In this document: positions 1-5,187 of the stretch, piece by piece
Numbering within the stretch: position 1 is the stretch's first letter
How the letters are laid out: each line of letters begins with the position of its first letter
Assembly (NCBI GenBank): GCA_023424355.1
Contig: JAFAEA010000314.1
Location: 1-5,187 of the forward strand
Direction: 5' to 3'
From: Chloroflexota bacterium
Lineage (GTDB): Bacteria > Chloroflexota > Chloroflexia > Thermomicrobiales > UBA6265
DNA length: 5,187 nucleotides
Made by a program: the position numbers and the translations under genes
Notes under the pieces: generated by a model
Told to the model about the DNA's origin: nothing
What the model saw: the letters and a program-made list of their open reading frames with translations, nothing else
Databases searched by the model: none

Positions 1-13
1 GTGGATAGCAGAA

Positions 14-36
14 AGCCGGGGCCAAAGACCCCGGCT
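14..36 (-). terminator. Rho-independent-type terminator at the end of the operon
   Basis: A perfect 8-bp GC-rich stem (AGCCGGGG pairing with CCCCGGCT) encloses a 7-base loop. Read on the minus strand it is followed by TTTCTGCT, a short and imperfect T run. It begins 11 bases after the TAG stop of the glutaredoxin-like gene, where the end of this transcription unit is expected. There is no T run on the plus-strand side, so it looks directed at minus-strand transcription only. The weak T tract leaves the efficiency uncertain. The remaining bases 1-13 hold nothing I can identify. Confidence 0.8.
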
Positions 37-47
37 CCGTGCGAAAC

Positions 48-314
48 CTAATCGTCCAGATTGAATCCAGCTGCGATAAGCGCGTCATCGATTTCCTCAT
101 TGCTGGGTTCGATGAGAATGCGATCGCCGATTACTACCTGAGGCACATTCGGCTTGCCGGTTTGGGCTTCCATTTCTGCTCGTTTGGCTTCATCGGCTTC
201 CACATTGAACTCGGTCCACTCGATGCCATGATGCTCGAGGCGCGTACGGGCGCGGGTGACATCCGGGCAAAAGCGCTCGCGCGCATACATAACGATTTCT
301 GGGGTGCTTGCCAT
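48..314 (-). CDS. Glutaredoxin-like protein with a single-cysteine CPDV active site
   Basis: This is an 88-residue thioredoxin-fold protein of about the usual length for a small glutaredoxin. The N-terminal strand (EIVMYARERF) leads into a C16-P17-D18-V19 motif at the start of the first helix, where dithiol glutaredoxins have CPYC or CPDC. The second cysteine is therefore valine, and there is no other cysteine in the protein. The cis-proline element is clear at N56-V57-P58-Q59, followed by VVIGDR. The usual glutathione-binding GG-C-D segment after it is replaced by EPSNEEIDDAL. It probably acts in the cytoplasm in thiol exchange, glutathione or low-molecular-weight thiol handling, or as a partner of another protein; the substrate cannot be read from the sequence. 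The ATG at 314 is supported by a GGAAAGGA ribosome binding site seven bases upstream. It is the last gene of the operon, 16 bases after the AIR synthase-like gene and just before the terminator. Membership of the glutaredoxin family is fairly sure; enzymatic activity is not. Confidence 0.85.
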   Translation of the reverse strand: MASTPEIVMYARERFCPDVTRARTRLEHHGIEWTEFNVEADEAKRAEMEAQTGKPNVPQVVIGDRILIEPSNEEIDDALIAAGFNLDD

Positions 315-321
315 GGGATTT

Positions 322-329
322 TCCTTTCC
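322..329 (-). promoter_or_regulatory. Strong ribosome binding site of the glutaredoxin-like gene
   Basis: GGAAAGGA on the minus strand lies seven bases before the ATG at 314, in the short gap after the preceding stop codon. It fixes the start of the glutaredoxin-like gene and shows that this gene can be initiated independently, unlike the overlapping genes just upstream. Confidence 0.7.
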
Positions 330-330
330 G

Positions 331-1341
331 TCAATCGGCTAAAGCGCGGGTGAGCTCGTCGGAATCGAACCGGGCCAGAGGCTGATCGCCCGTGCTTGTG
401 CTGATAATTACGCGACCTGGTTCGTTCGTCAATACTCCGATGCGTGCCAACGGCACCATGGAGGTATTGAGGATGGCTTCGCTATCGGGCCTGGCGGCTA
501 CGAGAATGGAACCGGAGCTCAGCAAACCGAACGGATCGATACCGAAGTGATTCGCGATTTTGGCCGTAGCCTCCATCACCGGAATGGACGCTGCGTCAAT
601 CTGCGCGCCGAGATTGCTGGCGGCCGCGATTTCGTGGATTGCCGTGGCGACACCTCCTTCTGTGGGGTCATGCATCGCAGTGATTACCTCGGTGCGGAGC
701 AACGCCTGAGCATCGCGAGAAATCGAGATTCCCGGTTCCAGCAGCAGGGTTTGGGCGATACCAACCACATCGTCACCAAGGGCGGCACGCAACTCGGATT
801 CCTTTTCAAAAGCGAGGAGGGCGGTGCCCTCGATCGCCGCACTCTGTGTTAACCACAACTCGTCGCCGGCCGAAGCATTTCCAGGATTCAGCAGGCCATA
901 CGGGCCCGCGGTGCCGAGGAGAGTACCCACGAGGATGGGGCGATCCAGTCCCATGGTGATCTCGGTGTGCCCGCCGATGAGGGAGATGCCCTCGTTCTCG
1001 CAGGCGCGCTGCAGATCGGAGAATTGTCGCTCAACCATCTGACTGGTGGTCTTGCCCTCAGGCAGAAGCGCCACCACAGTCATCCAGCGAGGGATTCCTC
1101 CCATGCAGGAGATATCGTTGGCATTCACCGCCACCAGATACTGAGCAGCATCGGTAGTGGCAAAGGTGATGGGATCGCTCTTTACCAGCAACGTCTCGCC
1201 ACCAAAATCAATCGCCGCGGCATCGAAACCGTAACTGGCATCGATGATCACGGATGAATCGGGCGGTGTTTTGTACGTGCGGATCAACCGATCCAGTAAA
1301 TCGCCCGGTACTTTCCCTGGTGGCAGAATGCTATCACTCAT
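331..1341 (-). CDS. AIR synthase-related protein (PurM/HypE/ThiL/SelD superfamily, HypE-like)
   Basis: This 336-residue protein has the two-domain plan of the AIR synthase superfamily, whose members bind ATP and usually activate a substrate by phosphorylation. The N-terminal half shows the nucleotide-site segments: GFDAAAIDFGG (39-48), KSDPITFAT (54-62), VNANDISCMGGIPRW (72-86) and GGHTEIT (123-129). The C-terminal half has the AIRS_C features: AGDELWLT (158-165), HDPTEGGVATAIHEIA (224-239) and GLLSSGSILVA (272-282). The length suits HypE, but the chain ends in DELTRALAD and lacks the C-terminal cysteine tail (Pro-Arg-Ile-Cys type) that HypE needs to carry the cyano group of NiFe-hydrogenase. 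No hyp or hydrogenase genes are in view. The substrate is unknown. I chose the ATG at 1341, which overlaps the xseB stop by eight bases (ATGAGTGA); an in-frame TTG directly before it is a less likely start. Expression is probably coupled to xseB. PPG (7-9) and PPD (26-28) motifs predict dependence on elongation factor P. Confidence 0.85.
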   Translation of the reverse strand: MSDSILPPGKVPGDLLDRLIRTYKTPPDSSVIIDASYGFDAAAIDFGGETLLVKSDPITFATTDAAQYLVAVNANDISCMGGIPRWMTVVALLPEGKTTSQMVERQFSDLQRACENEGISLIGGHTEITMGLDRPILVGTLLGTAGPYGLLNPGNASAGDELWLTQSAAIEGTALLAFEKESELRAALGDDVVGIAQTLLLEPGISISRDAQALLRTEVITAMHDPTEGGVATAIHEIAAASNLGAQIDAASIPVMEATAKIANHFGIDPFGLLSSGSILVAARPDSEAILNTSMVPLARIGVLTNEPGRVIISTSTGDQPLARFDSDELTRALAD

Positions 1342-1555
1342 CAATATGCTCGTTGATGGCCGCTTCTTCGGTCAGCACGCGCACGCGCATCTCAGCATCT
1401 GTGATCAGCTTGCGGGCATGATCGATGAGCGTGGAGCCCTCCTTGAACCGCGAGATCGAATCCTCGAGACTCAACTCGCCGCCTTCGAGCTCGGTGACGA
1501 TTGTGCGGATACGCTCGAGCGATTGCTCGAAATTCTGGTCCTTCTCATCTGTCAT
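1334..1555 (-). CDS. xseB: Exodeoxyribonuclease VII small subunit
   Basis: XseB is the small helical subunit of exonuclease VII; several copies bind the C-terminal helical region of XseA to form the enzyme that degrades single-stranded DNA into oligonucleotides. The 73-residue product is close to the usual 60-80 residues and carries the family pattern: NFEQSLERIRTIVTELEGGELSLEDSISRFKEGSTLI (residues 8-44), followed by a charged helix. The two predicted antiparallel helices are separated at the GGELSLED turn. Its ATG overlaps the xseA stop as ATGA, and an AAGGA ribosome binding site lies nine bases upstream inside xseA, so the subunits are probably made in a coupled ratio. The TGA stop overlaps the next gene by eight bases. 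Identification is confident from both sequence and position next to xseA. Confidence 0.95.
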   Translation of the reverse strand: MTDEKDQNFEQSLERIRTIVTELEGGELSLEDSISRFKEGSTLIDHARKLITDAEMRVRVLTEEAAINEHIDE

Positions 1556-2787
1556 AGTTCAAGTTCCTTCTGTTGCCGTGTACCTGAGGAGTTGATGCCG
1601 GAGATCGTACCGGTGAGCTGTCCGCCTCCAACCGTCGCACGAATCTCGTCGCCGATGGACGCATCTGCTGTGGTGCGGATTGGTTTTTTCGTTGAGAGGT
1701 TCTCCACAAACGCGTAGCCGCGCTTGAACATCGCCTCCGGATTCAGTGAAGCCAAAACGCGTTGCGTTGCTTCGAGATCGCGACTGGCGAGTGTCAATCG
1801 ATGGTTTATAGCCAGTTGCAATCGGGAGGTGTGGGCATTGAGCTCATCGTGCAGGTTCACCAATTTGGCAAGTGGTGATACCCGTGCGAGCCGACGCTGC
1901 ATATCGTCCATCACTTCCAGGCGCTGATCGATGCTGCGCTCAATGGTGGTAATCATGCTGCGTCGGGTTTCCTGCAGAGCAGCGTGCACCAGCGCGAGGT
2001 CCGGCGTGGCGAGCTCGGCCGCCATGGATGGTGTACCTGCGCGGACATCGGCGACATCATCGGCAAGGGTGAAATCGTCCTCGTGCCCAACAGCGCTGAT
2101 AATTGGCACGCTACAGGCGAAGATGGCTCGCACGACTCTCTCATCGTTGAATGCCCAGAGATCCTCGATGGATCCTCCGCCGCGCCCGATGATGATCACA
2201 TCCGGCTGCGCGACTTCTTGCAGCAGCGAGAGCGCCTCCACGATGGCAGGTGGCGCGAGTTCCCCCTGGACGAGTGTCGGTGCCAGCACAAGCTCTGCCA
2301 ACGGGTAGCGTCGGCTCACGACTCGCTGGATATCGTGCCAAACGGAGCCGGTTTCACTGGTAACCACGCCAATTGTTTTTGGAAGTGGGGGAAGTGGACG
2401 TTTGCGGGATTCATCGAAGAGTCCCTCGGCTTCCAGACGCATCCGCAGTTCTTCCAGCTGAAGCTGGAGGAGTCCTGTTCCTTGCGGTTGCACAAGGTTC
2501 ACCTGCAGCTGCAGCTCGCCACGGGGAGCGTACATGGTGATGCTGCCGTGGACCAACACGCGATCGCCTTCGCGCATGGGCATTTTTTGCTTTTGCACCG
2601 CGCTCCGCCACATGACGCAGCGGAATTGGCTCTCTGCATCTTTTAGGTTGAAGTAGGCATGGCCTGAACGGGCAATGGTGAGATTGCTAATCTCACCATC
2701 GACCCAGATATTCTTAAGTTCCGCCTGCCGTTCGATGATGTTTTTCACCATCCCGGTAAGGCGCGAGAGTGTGTAGATCGATTGCAT
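1552..2787 (-). CDS. xseA: Exodeoxyribonuclease VII large subunit
   Basis: XseA is the catalytic subunit of exonuclease VII, a cytoplasmic nuclease that digests single-stranded DNA from both ends in repair and recombination. The 411-residue protein is full length, slightly shorter than the 456-residue E. coli enzyme. Residues 1-100 form the N-terminal OB fold (IWVDGEISNLT, GHAYFNLKD, FRCVMW). The catalytic domain runs from about 125 to 310 and includes GVVTSETGSVWHDI (140-153), IIGRGGGSIEDLWAFNDE (199-216) and ISAVGHEDDFTLADDVADVRAGTPSMAAE (230-258). D152, R202, H235 and D238 match the essential E. coli residues D155, R205, H238 and D241 with identical spacing. Residues about 262-345 are a long helical region that should bind XseB, and the C-terminal segment has the family FKRGYAFV motif. 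The ATG overlaps the accB stop by one base (TAATG) and has no clear ribosome binding site, suggesting reinitiation after accB. Together with xseB downstream, the complete enzyme is encoded here. Confidence 0.97.
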   Translation of the reverse strand: MQSIYTLSRLTGMVKNIIERQAELKNIWVDGEISNLTIARSGHAYFNLKDAESQFRCVMWRSAVQKQKMPMREGDRVLVHGSITMYAPRGELQLQVNLVQPQGTGLLQLQLEELRMRLEAEGLFDESRKRPLPPLPKTIGVVTSETGSVWHDIQRVVSRRYPLAELVLAPTLVQGELAPPAIVEALSLLQEVAQPDVIIIGRGGGSIEDLWAFNDERVVRAIFACSVPIISAVGHEDDFTLADDVADVRAGTPSMAAELATPDLALVHAALQETRRSMITTIERSIDQRLEVMDDMQRRLARVSPLAKLVNLHDELNAHTSRLQLAINHRLTLASRDLEATQRVLASLNPEAMFKRGYAFVENLSTKKPIRTTADASIGDEIRATVGGGQLTGTISGINSSGTRQQKELEL

Positions 2788-3338
2788 TAGTCAAGCGCAA
2801 CCGAACTGGAGATCCGCACCAGCGGAGATCCGTATTCCACCGGCTGGGCGTTCTCGACCATGAGTTCCACCACAACACCGCTCTTATCGGCAGTGATTTC
2901 GTTCATGATCTTCATGGCTTCGATGATGCCGATCACCTGACCCGTTTCCACTTCATCGCCAATCTGCACATAGTCTGGCTCGCCAGGAGCGCTGGCAGAG
3001 TAGAAGGTGCCGATCATCGGACTGGTGACAACGTGGCCATCCGGAGTCTTGGCTTCCGGTGTGGCGGCAGGGGCATCGGCACTCGCAGCAGCGGCAGGGG
3101 CACTTGGGGCACCCTGCGGCATTGCAAATGTCTGTGGCATGGCCATCACAGGAGTTGCTGAGGCCAAGGCAACATCTTCAGAGCGAAGACGAATCTTGAA
3201 ATCCTCAGTCTTGAGATCCAGCTCACCAATGCCGCCCTTGTTCATCATCTCAATCAAATCTCGCACGGATGTGATGAGTTCCCTGGCGGTGGTGGATTGT
3301 TCCTGGTTCTCGTTTTCGTGATCGGTCATGGCATCCAT
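2787..3338 (-). CDS. accB: Biotin carboxyl carrier protein of acetyl-CoA carboxylase
   Basis: AccB carries the biotin that is carboxylated by biotin carboxylase (AccC) and then passes carboxyl to acetyl-CoA at the carboxyltransferase, the first committed step of fatty-acid synthesis. The 183-residue product shows the usual three parts: an N-terminal helical/strand segment (ARELITSVRDLIEMMNKGGIGELDLKTEDFKIRLR, about 18-52), an Ala/Pro-rich flexible linker (about 60-98), and a biotinyl domain (about 102-178) with VTSPMIGTFY and the biotinylation motif EAMKIMNE, in which K143 is the acceptor lysine. The start is uncertain: the ATG at 3338 has GGAAA seven bases upstream, while a second in-frame ATG at 3329 (residue 4) has AGGA nine bases upstream, giving 180 residues. 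The function is unaffected. It follows efp by about 23 bases and runs straight into xseA through a TAATG overlap; the usual partner accC is not adjacent on that side. Confidence 0.95.
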   Translation of the reverse strand: MDAMTDHENENQEQSTTARELITSVRDLIEMMNKGGIGELDLKTEDFKIRLRSEDVALASATPVMAMPQTFAMPQGAPSAPAAAASADAPAATPEAKTPDGHVVTSPMIGTFYSASAPGEPDYVQIGDEVETGQVIGIIEAMKIMNEITADKSGVVVELMVENAQPVEYGSPLVRISSSVALD

Positions 3339-3361
3339 TCCTGTTTCCGGCCTACGCCGAA

Positions 3362-3919
3362 CTACACGCGCTCGATGTACTCGCCAGAGCGGGTATCAAT
3401 CTTGAGTTTATCGCCTTCGCTCACGAAGAGGGGCACATTCACCACCAAACCGGTTTCCAGAGTGGCTGGCTTGTTGCCACCGGTGGCGGTATCGCCCTTG
3501 AAACCAGGATCTGTTTGGGTCACCTCCAGCACAACACTGGTTGGGAGCTCCACATCGATCGGCTCATCGTTGTACGTGAGGATGTCGATAACATCGTTTT
3601 CCTTCATGTACGGAATAGCTTCTTCAACAGTCACTTTATCGAGCACGAGCTGATCGAAGGTTTCGGTGTCCATGAAGTTGTAGTGGTCACCTTCGGCATA
3701 CAGGAACTGTACGTGGCTGCGCTCCAGACGAACGCTCTGGAACTTCGTACCGGCCATTGCGGTCATCTGGGTGTTGGAGCCGGTGCGCAGATCCTTGAGG
3801 GTCATGCGGATATTTGCGGAACCGCGAGCTTGTTTGTTGTGCGAGAACTCGATGACCTTCACCAGCTTGCCATCGATATCAAGGGTTACGCCCTTACGTA
3901 CATCACCTGTATCAATCAT
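3362..3919 (-). CDS. efp: Elongation factor P with arginine at the tip of the domain I loop
   Basis: EF-P binds between the ribosomal P and E sites and relieves stalling at consecutive prolines. The 185 residues match the normal length and three-domain form: a KOW-like domain I (about 1-62), an OB-fold domain II (about 65-125) with HVQFLYAEGDHYNFMDTETFDQ, and an OB-fold domain III (about 128-185) with TDPGFKGDTATGGNKPATLETG and the C-terminal DTRSGEYIERV. The EF-P family signature is intact around K150 to G169. The unusual part is the loop that reaches the P-site tRNA: residues 26-38 read SHNKQARGSANIR instead of the common HVKPGKGxAFVR. R32 takes the place of the lysine that is beta-lysylated or 5-aminopentanolylated in other bacteria, and the loop proline is glutamine. 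Arginine here is known in the rhamnosylated EF-Ps modified by EarP, but no earP is in view. The start at 3919 has an AAGGAG site nine bases upstream. It follows the Xaa-Pro peptidase by 23 bases, the classic arrangement. Confidence 0.97.
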   Translation of the reverse strand: MIDTGDVRKGVTLDIDGKLVKVIEFSHNKQARGSANIRMTLKDLRTGSNTQMTAMAGTKFQSVRLERSHVQFLYAEGDHYNFMDTETFDQLVLDKVTVEEAIPYMKENDVIDILTYNDEPIDVELPTSVVLEVTQTDPGFKGDTATGGNKPATLETGLVVNVPLFVSEGDKLKIDTRSGEYIERV

Positions 3920-3928
3920 TTCATCAAT

Positions 3929-3934
3929 CTCCTT
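3929..3934 (-). promoter_or_regulatory. Ribosome binding site of efp
   Basis: AAGGAG on the minus strand, nine bases before the efp ATG at 3919, is the best Shine-Dalgarno match in the window, fitting for a highly expressed translation factor. An out-of-frame ATG at 3924 between the site and the true start opens only ATG-AAA-TGA, which overlaps the efp start codon; this is probably chance. Confidence 0.7.
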
Positions 3935-3942
3935 ATTCCCAA

Positions 3943-5034
3943 TTACAGCACACGCTTCGGTGCACCAGTCAGATTCTCGGCACCATCTTCAGTGATGAGT
4001 ACGACATCCTCGATCCGGACACCGCCCTGACCCGGGACATACAGGCCCGGCTCAATGGTGACCACGTTTCCGGCAGCGAGGGTATCGCTACTTCGGAAAC
4101 TTGCCGAAGGTGCTTCATGCACCCGAAGACCCAGTCCATGTCCAAGTGAATGAACGAAGTACTGGTCGGTCCCTTGTTCTGCAAATACATCACGCGCGGC
4201 GGCATCGAGCTGAATTCCGGTCATGTTTGGACCAGCCTTGGCAATTGCGGAATCAAACGCGGCCTGCACGTTTCGATACATGGTAACAAGTTCAGAGGAA
4301 GGTTCGCCAAACCAGATAGTGCGGGTGAGATCACCGGCATAGCCATTATGCAGCGCACCCATATCGATGATGATCGGTTCGCCTTCTTCCATCACCCGAT
4401 CGCCGGGTGCGTGGTGCGGCTTGGCGGCATTGGGTCCACTCGCCACGATGGTGGGGAAGCTCTCGCCCTCACTGCCGGCATTCTTGAGTTCCTCAGCCAC
4501 AATATCGGCGAGTTCCTTCTCCGTCATGCCGACTTTCGCTCGCGCTTCTGCAGCCACAAATGCGACATCGGTCATGCGCAGTGCCTCACGCAGATAGCCG
4601 ATTTCCTCATCGGTCTTGATAGCGCGGAGAGCATCTACCGCCTTGCCCACGTAGATCAACTCTGCCTTGCCATCGAGATTCTCGAGCAAATCGTTGTAGG
4701 TGGCTACAGACGTGGTGGCCTCCTCGAACCCAAGACGATTCCAACCGTTCTCAATAGCGAGGCTGGCGACCGTGCTGGTCCAGGGGCTTCCCCAATCCAT
4801 CACACGGGTATCTTCGTTGGCTTCGGATTCCGCCCAGGGAAGGTTGGTGGATGGTGCCAGCAGCACCATGCCATCGGGGGTGATCATGGCCATACCACCG
4901 GGCTCATCGATCGCGTGATCCTCGCCGGTGAACCCGGTGAGATAGCGACGATTGGTGCCATTCGTCACCAGAATCGCATCGAGTGAAAGATCATCCAGCA
5001 GCGCTTTTGCACGACCGAATCGTTCGGATGCCAT
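3943..5034 (-). CDS. pepP: Xaa-Pro peptidase, M24 metallopeptidase family (aminopeptidase P/prolidase type)
   Basis: Enzymes of this family use two metal ions, usually manganese or cobalt, to cut X-Pro bonds in the cytoplasm. The 363-residue protein has a creatinase-type N-terminal domain (about 4-135) and a pita-bread catalytic domain (about 142-358). All five metal ligands are present: D224 (IIIDMGA), D235 (YAGDLTRT), H299 (SLGHGLGLRVHE), E328 (TIEPGLY) and E342 (VRIEDVV). The substrate-site histidines H207/H208 (KPHHAPGDR) and H306 are also kept. The sequence cannot separate aminopeptidase P from dipeptide-cleaving prolidase (PepQ), so the symbol is a family-level choice. I chose the ATG at 5034 because the protein then starts with MASERFGRAKALLDDL as in homologues and an AGGGAAAGG site lies upstream. 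A longer in-frame start at 5139 would run through the end of aroQ and adds residues unlike the family. The gene precedes efp, a conserved pairing in which both products deal with proline-containing chains. Confidence 0.95.
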   Translation of the reverse strand: MASERFGRAKALLDDLSLDAILVTNGTNRRYLTGFTGEDHAIDEPGGMAMITPDGMVLLAPSTNLPWAESEANEDTRVMDWGSPWTSTVASLAIENGWNRLGFEEATTSVATYNDLLENLDGKAELIYVGKAVDALRAIKTDEEIGYLREALRMTDVAFVAAEARAKVGMTEKELADIVAEELKNAGSEGESFPTIVASGPNAAKPHHAPGDRVMEEGEPIIIDMGALHNGYAGDLTRTIWFGEPSSELVTMYRNVQAAFDSAIAKAGPNMTGIQLDAAARDVFAEQGTDQYFVHSLGHGLGLRVHEAPSASFRSSDTLAAGNVVTIEPGLYVPGQGGVRIEDVVLITEDGAENLTGAPKRVL

Positions 5035-5044
5035 GTTGTGTGAG

Positions 5045-5053
5045 CCTTTCCCT
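5045..5053 (-). promoter_or_regulatory. Ribosome binding site that sets the peptidase start
   Basis: AGGGAAAGG on the minus strand lies ten bases before the ATG at 5034, in the 28-base gap between the aroQ stop and the peptidase gene. It is the reason for preferring the 5034 start over in-frame ATG or GTG codons further upstream inside aroQ. Confidence 0.6.
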
Positions 5054-5062
5054 GTGAATTGA

Positions 5063-5187
5063 TTAGCGATTGATGCGGTTGCGGAACCATTCCAGCGCGA
5101 GGTGATAACCATCCTCGCCGAGACCGGCGATCTGACCAATTACCACCGCGGAGATCACGGATTTGTGCCGAAACTCTTCTCGCGCGT
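5063..5187 (-). CDS. aroQ: 3-dehydroquinate dehydratase type II, C-terminal 40 residues (cut by window edge)
   Basis: The type II dehydroquinase converts 3-dehydroquinate to 3-dehydroshikimate in the shikimate pathway, which leads to aromatic amino acids. Only the last 40 residues are inside the window. They begin AREEFRHKSVISAVVIGQIAGLG and continue EDGYHLALEWFRNRINR to a TAA stop. The REEFRHKS stretch matches the conserved REEFRxHS/REPFRHxS segment after the catalytic histidine, including the substrate-site arginine, and GQIAGLGxxGYxLAL is the family's final strand and helix. The catalytic tyrosine and histidine lie outside the window, so activity cannot be judged. The reading frame continues off the right edge. 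Its place directly before an Xaa-Pro peptidase and efp is the familiar bacterial gene order and supports the call. Confidence 0.9.
   Translation of the reverse strand, partial: AREEFRHKSVISAVVIGQIAGLGEDGYHLALEWFRNRINR

Noticed and set aside
331..1341. Annotation as true HypE of NiFe-hydrogenase maturation
   Set aside because: The required C-terminal cysteine tail is absent and no hyp or hydrogenase genes are seen in the window.
1342..1344. TTG start for the AIR synthase-like gene one codon upstream of the ATG
   Set aside because: The ATG directly after it is a stronger start codon and gives the usual short stop-start overlap with xseB.
2453..2468. Inverted repeat (7-bp arms, 2-base loop) inside xseA
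   Set aside because: It arises from the repeated Leu-Gln codons of the LLQLQLEEL segment, lies mid-gene with no T run, and the loop is too short for a good RNA hairpin.
1984..2646. Open frame of 220 codons on the plus strand opposite xseA
   Set aside because: It has no family motifs, is fully antisense to xseA with its conserved catalytic residues, and shows a His/Gln/Leu-rich composition typical of a shadow frame.
4150..4986. Long open frame (278 codons) on the plus strand opposite the Xaa-Pro peptidase
   Set aside because: It lies wholly antisense to a well-supported gene with all five metal ligands, has no recognisable domain, and is what the codon pattern of the opposite strand would produce by chance.
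5035..5139. N-terminal extension of the Xaa-Pro peptidase by 35 residues
   Set aside because: The extension overlaps the end of aroQ in another frame, has no family resemblance, and the internal ATG at 5034 has a ribosome binding site and the expected family N-terminus.
48..5187. Defence system, mobile element or CRISPR array
   Set aside because: Gene order is a recognisable housekeeping operon on a single strand, with no repeats, transposase, integrase or att-like sequences.

Overview
All genes in this window lie on the minus strand, so the DNA reads right to left as a single dense gene cluster. In transcription order it holds the 3' end of aroQ (type II 3-dehydroquinase), a complete M24-family Xaa-Pro peptidase, efp (elongation factor P), accB (biotin carboxyl carrier protein), xseA and xseB (both subunits of exodeoxyribonuclease VII), an AIR synthase/HypE-like protein and a small glutaredoxin-like protein. 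A rho-independent-type hairpin follows the last gene. I see no tRNA, rRNA, CRISPR array, insertion sequence or mobile-element scar. No stretch over about 30 bases lies between genes, apart from the 47-base tail after the last gene.

Layout from right to left: the aroQ end (5063 to window edge) is followed by a 28-base gap and the peptidase (start at 5034). A 23-base gap leads to efp, and about 23 bases more to accB. From there the genes are fused by overlaps: accB/xseA share one base (TAATG), xseA/xseB share four (ATGA), and xseB and the AIR synthase-like gene share eight (ATGAGTGA). The glutaredoxin-like gene starts 16 bases after the AIR synthase-like stop with its own strong ribosome binding site. 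The hairpin at 14-36 closes the unit. This looks like one operon whose promoter lies to the right of the window.

The order aroQ - Xaa-Pro peptidase - efp - accB, with xseA/xseB close by, is a well-known bacterial housekeeping arrangement, especially in Gram-positive and related lineages. Medium-high GC (roughly mid-50s percent by eye), the absent accC and the unusual EF-P tip loop would fit a Chloroflexota-like or similar deep-branching bacterium. That placement is an inference from gene order and protein flavour only.

Functionally the cluster mixes aromatic amino-acid synthesis (AroQ), proline-linked translation and peptide turnover (EF-P and Xaa-Pro peptidase), the start of fatty-acid synthesis (AccB) and DNA processing (XseAB). 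The two last genes are the least understood. The points most worth a second look are the EF-P tip, where arginine replaces the usual modified lysine and the loop proline is lost; the missing accC; the HypE-like protein without the HypE C-terminal cysteine tail, which carries two classic EF-P-dependent stalling motifs near its N-terminus; and the single-cysteine CPDV glutaredoxin-like protein. I found no evidence of a wholly new multi-gene system; this is mainly a core operon with some unusual members.
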